A DNA stretch of 23,390 nucleotides from CSBr16-58 sp051859825 (lineage in GTDB: Bacteria; Bacteroidota; Bacteroidia; Flavobacteriales; Schleiferiaceae). The stretch lies in assembly GCA_051859825.1 (NCBI GenBank), contig JBHYFA010000047.1, forward strand, positions 1 through 23,390, given 5' to 3'. Below the pieces are notes generated by a model that was given only the letters and a program-made list of their open reading frames with translations, searched no databases and was not told the DNA's origin. The translations under genes and the position numbers were made by a program. Of the stretch, positions 22,750 to 23,390 are shown in pieces; the stretch's first letter is position 1, and the number at the start of each line of letters is the position of its first letter.

Positions 22750-23284
22750 AAGTCAAACCGATGAGGTGTTGATGCTTTTCGTTCAAAAAGGCGATAAAGA
22801 GGCTTTTATCGAACTGTATAACCGGTATTGCGATGCTATGTATAGGTTTTTTCTTCGATTATACTTTTATGACGAGCCTAAATCGCGCGACGCTACCCAA
22901 GATTTATTTGTGAAGGTGCTAGAAAAGCCGGAGCTATTCGACTCGAATCGGAAGTTTTCATCGTGGTTGTACGCTGTGGCTACCAATCTTTTTCGCAATG
23001 ATATTCGCAATGAAAAACGTCGAAAAGAAATAATAGAGCAGCGGGTTTTCCAGGAGGAAATTTCGTGGCCGGATATTTCGAGAAAAATAGATAAATCTGT
23101 TTTTGAGAACGCCATTCAGGAACGATTAAAGCGGCTAGATGTTGATCAGCAGTTGTTGCTATCACTTCGCTTTGAGCACGAAAAAAGCATAAGTGAAATT
23201 GCCGATATTATGAATATCGCGGAGGGAACGGTGAAGTCGAGGTTGTTTTATTTGTTGAAGAGATTGGGTGAGGGGTTGAAGTAG
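22739..23284 (+). CDS. ECF-type RNA polymerase sigma factor
   Basis: The 181-aa sigma-70 family protein has only regions 2 and 4. Region 2 (about 17-97) includes AFIELYNRYCDAMYRFF and SWLYAVATNLFRNDIRNEKR. Region 4 (about 125-178) includes LLLSLRFEHEKSISEIADIM and NIAEGTVKSRLFYLLKRL, a clear helix-turn-helix. Such factors direct transcription of extracytoplasmic-response genes and are usually held by an anti-sigma factor encoded next door. ATG 22739 overlaps the stop of the preceding gene by 11 nt. An upstream in-frame TTG at 22691 is less likely. Another gene starts 42 nt downstream and could encode the anti-sigma factor. Confidence 0.9.
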   Translation: MNYKSQTDEVLMLFVQKGDKEAFIELYNRYCDAMYRFFLRLYFYDEPKSRDATQDLFVKVLEKPELFDSNRKFSSWLYAVATNLFRNDIRNEKRRKEIIEQRVFQEEISWPDISRKIDKSVFENAIQERLKRLDVDQQLLLSLRFEHEKSISEIADIMNIAEGTVKSRLFYLLKRLGEGLK

Positions 23285-23326
23285 AATTGAAAATGTAGAA
23301 TTGTTTTTGAAATAAAAATAGATGTT

Positions 23327-23390
23327 ATGAATGAGGAAAGGATTCCGAATGAGGTTTTTGATTGGTTAATGACCAAGGATTTGATTCGCT
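23327..23390 (+). CDS. Start of an unidentified gene (truncated by the window end), possible anti-sigma factor
   Basis: An ATG at 23327 opens a frame that runs to the window edge. Its first 21 codons start MNEERIPNEVFDWLMTKDL. The acidic, helical start and the position 42 nt after an ECF sigma gene suggest an anti-sigma factor or another partner. Too little sequence is visible to name a family. The preceding 23322 ATG closes after two codons. Confidence 0.45.
   Translation, partial: MNEERIPNEVFDWLMTKDLIR

Noticed and set aside
22691..23284. A longer sigma factor starting at TTG 22691
   Set aside because: The extra 16 residues are unlike region 2 starts, and the ATG at 22739 gives a compact overlap with the preceding stop codon.
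1..23390. CRISPR arrays, tRNA or rRNA genes, transposases, phage genes
   Set aside because: None were seen on either strand. The only repeated structures are the intergenic palindromes and protein-level repeats described above.

Overview
The window looks like a chromosomal segment of a Bacteroidota bacterium, probably of a flavobacterial type. The protein set fits: a long S16 with an acidic tail, a ~480-aa GAPDH with an N-terminal extension, MORN/YwqK-type proteins, a 450-aa HisRS, SusC/BtuB-like receptors, and lipoproteins with an acidic sequence after the lipobox. Several start sites are preceded by the Bacteroidota promoter form (TTG about 19-22 nt upstream of TAnnTTTG), and Shine-Dalgarno sequences are mostly absent. 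A run of ten N (5375-5384) is an assembly gap and lies inside a riboswitch. No rRNA, tRNA, CRISPR array, transposase or phage gene was seen.

Layout. 1-1237 (minus): an intergenic repeat, then rimM and rpsP, with an intrinsic terminator or attenuator between them. 1517-3373 (plus): a secreted MORN-repeat protein followed 3 nt later by mnmA. 3536-5306 (plus): two diverged tandem paralogues encoding exported proteins of unknown function, separated by a second repeat copy and a terminator. 5303-8573 (plus): a vitamin B12 uptake unit with promoter, cobalamin riboswitch, btuB-type TonB-dependent receptor and a beta-propeller lipoprotein resembling BtuG. 8571-9487: a short accessory stretch with a third repeat copy, a second palindromic repeat and a ParE-type toxin/antitoxin pair (minus). 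9747-13737 (minus): an isoprenoid-synthase-like protein, an acyl-CoA carboxylase beta subunit and an SH3-domain exported protein. 13945-17019 (plus): a FadN-type bifunctional beta-oxidation enzyme and an NRDE/TANGO2 protein. 17042-18973 (minus): a small exported protein and GAPDH, separated by a strong terminator. 19154-23390 (plus): a membrane-anchored J-domain protein, hisS with its own promoter, an exported protein carrying a GDNDTYP module, an ECF sigma factor overlapping it by 11 nt, and the first codons of another gene.

How the genes work together. The B12 unit is the most coherent system: a receptor and a probable surface cobalamin-binding lipoprotein under one riboswitch, whose predicted expression platform pairs the 3' strand of P1 with the sequence just before the btuB start codon. 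The acyl-CoA carboxylase and FadN genes suggest local clustering of acyl-CoA metabolism. The most unusual non-coding feature is a repeat family found directly after the stop codons of three unrelated genes. In two cases the repeat unit itself appears to supply the stop codon.
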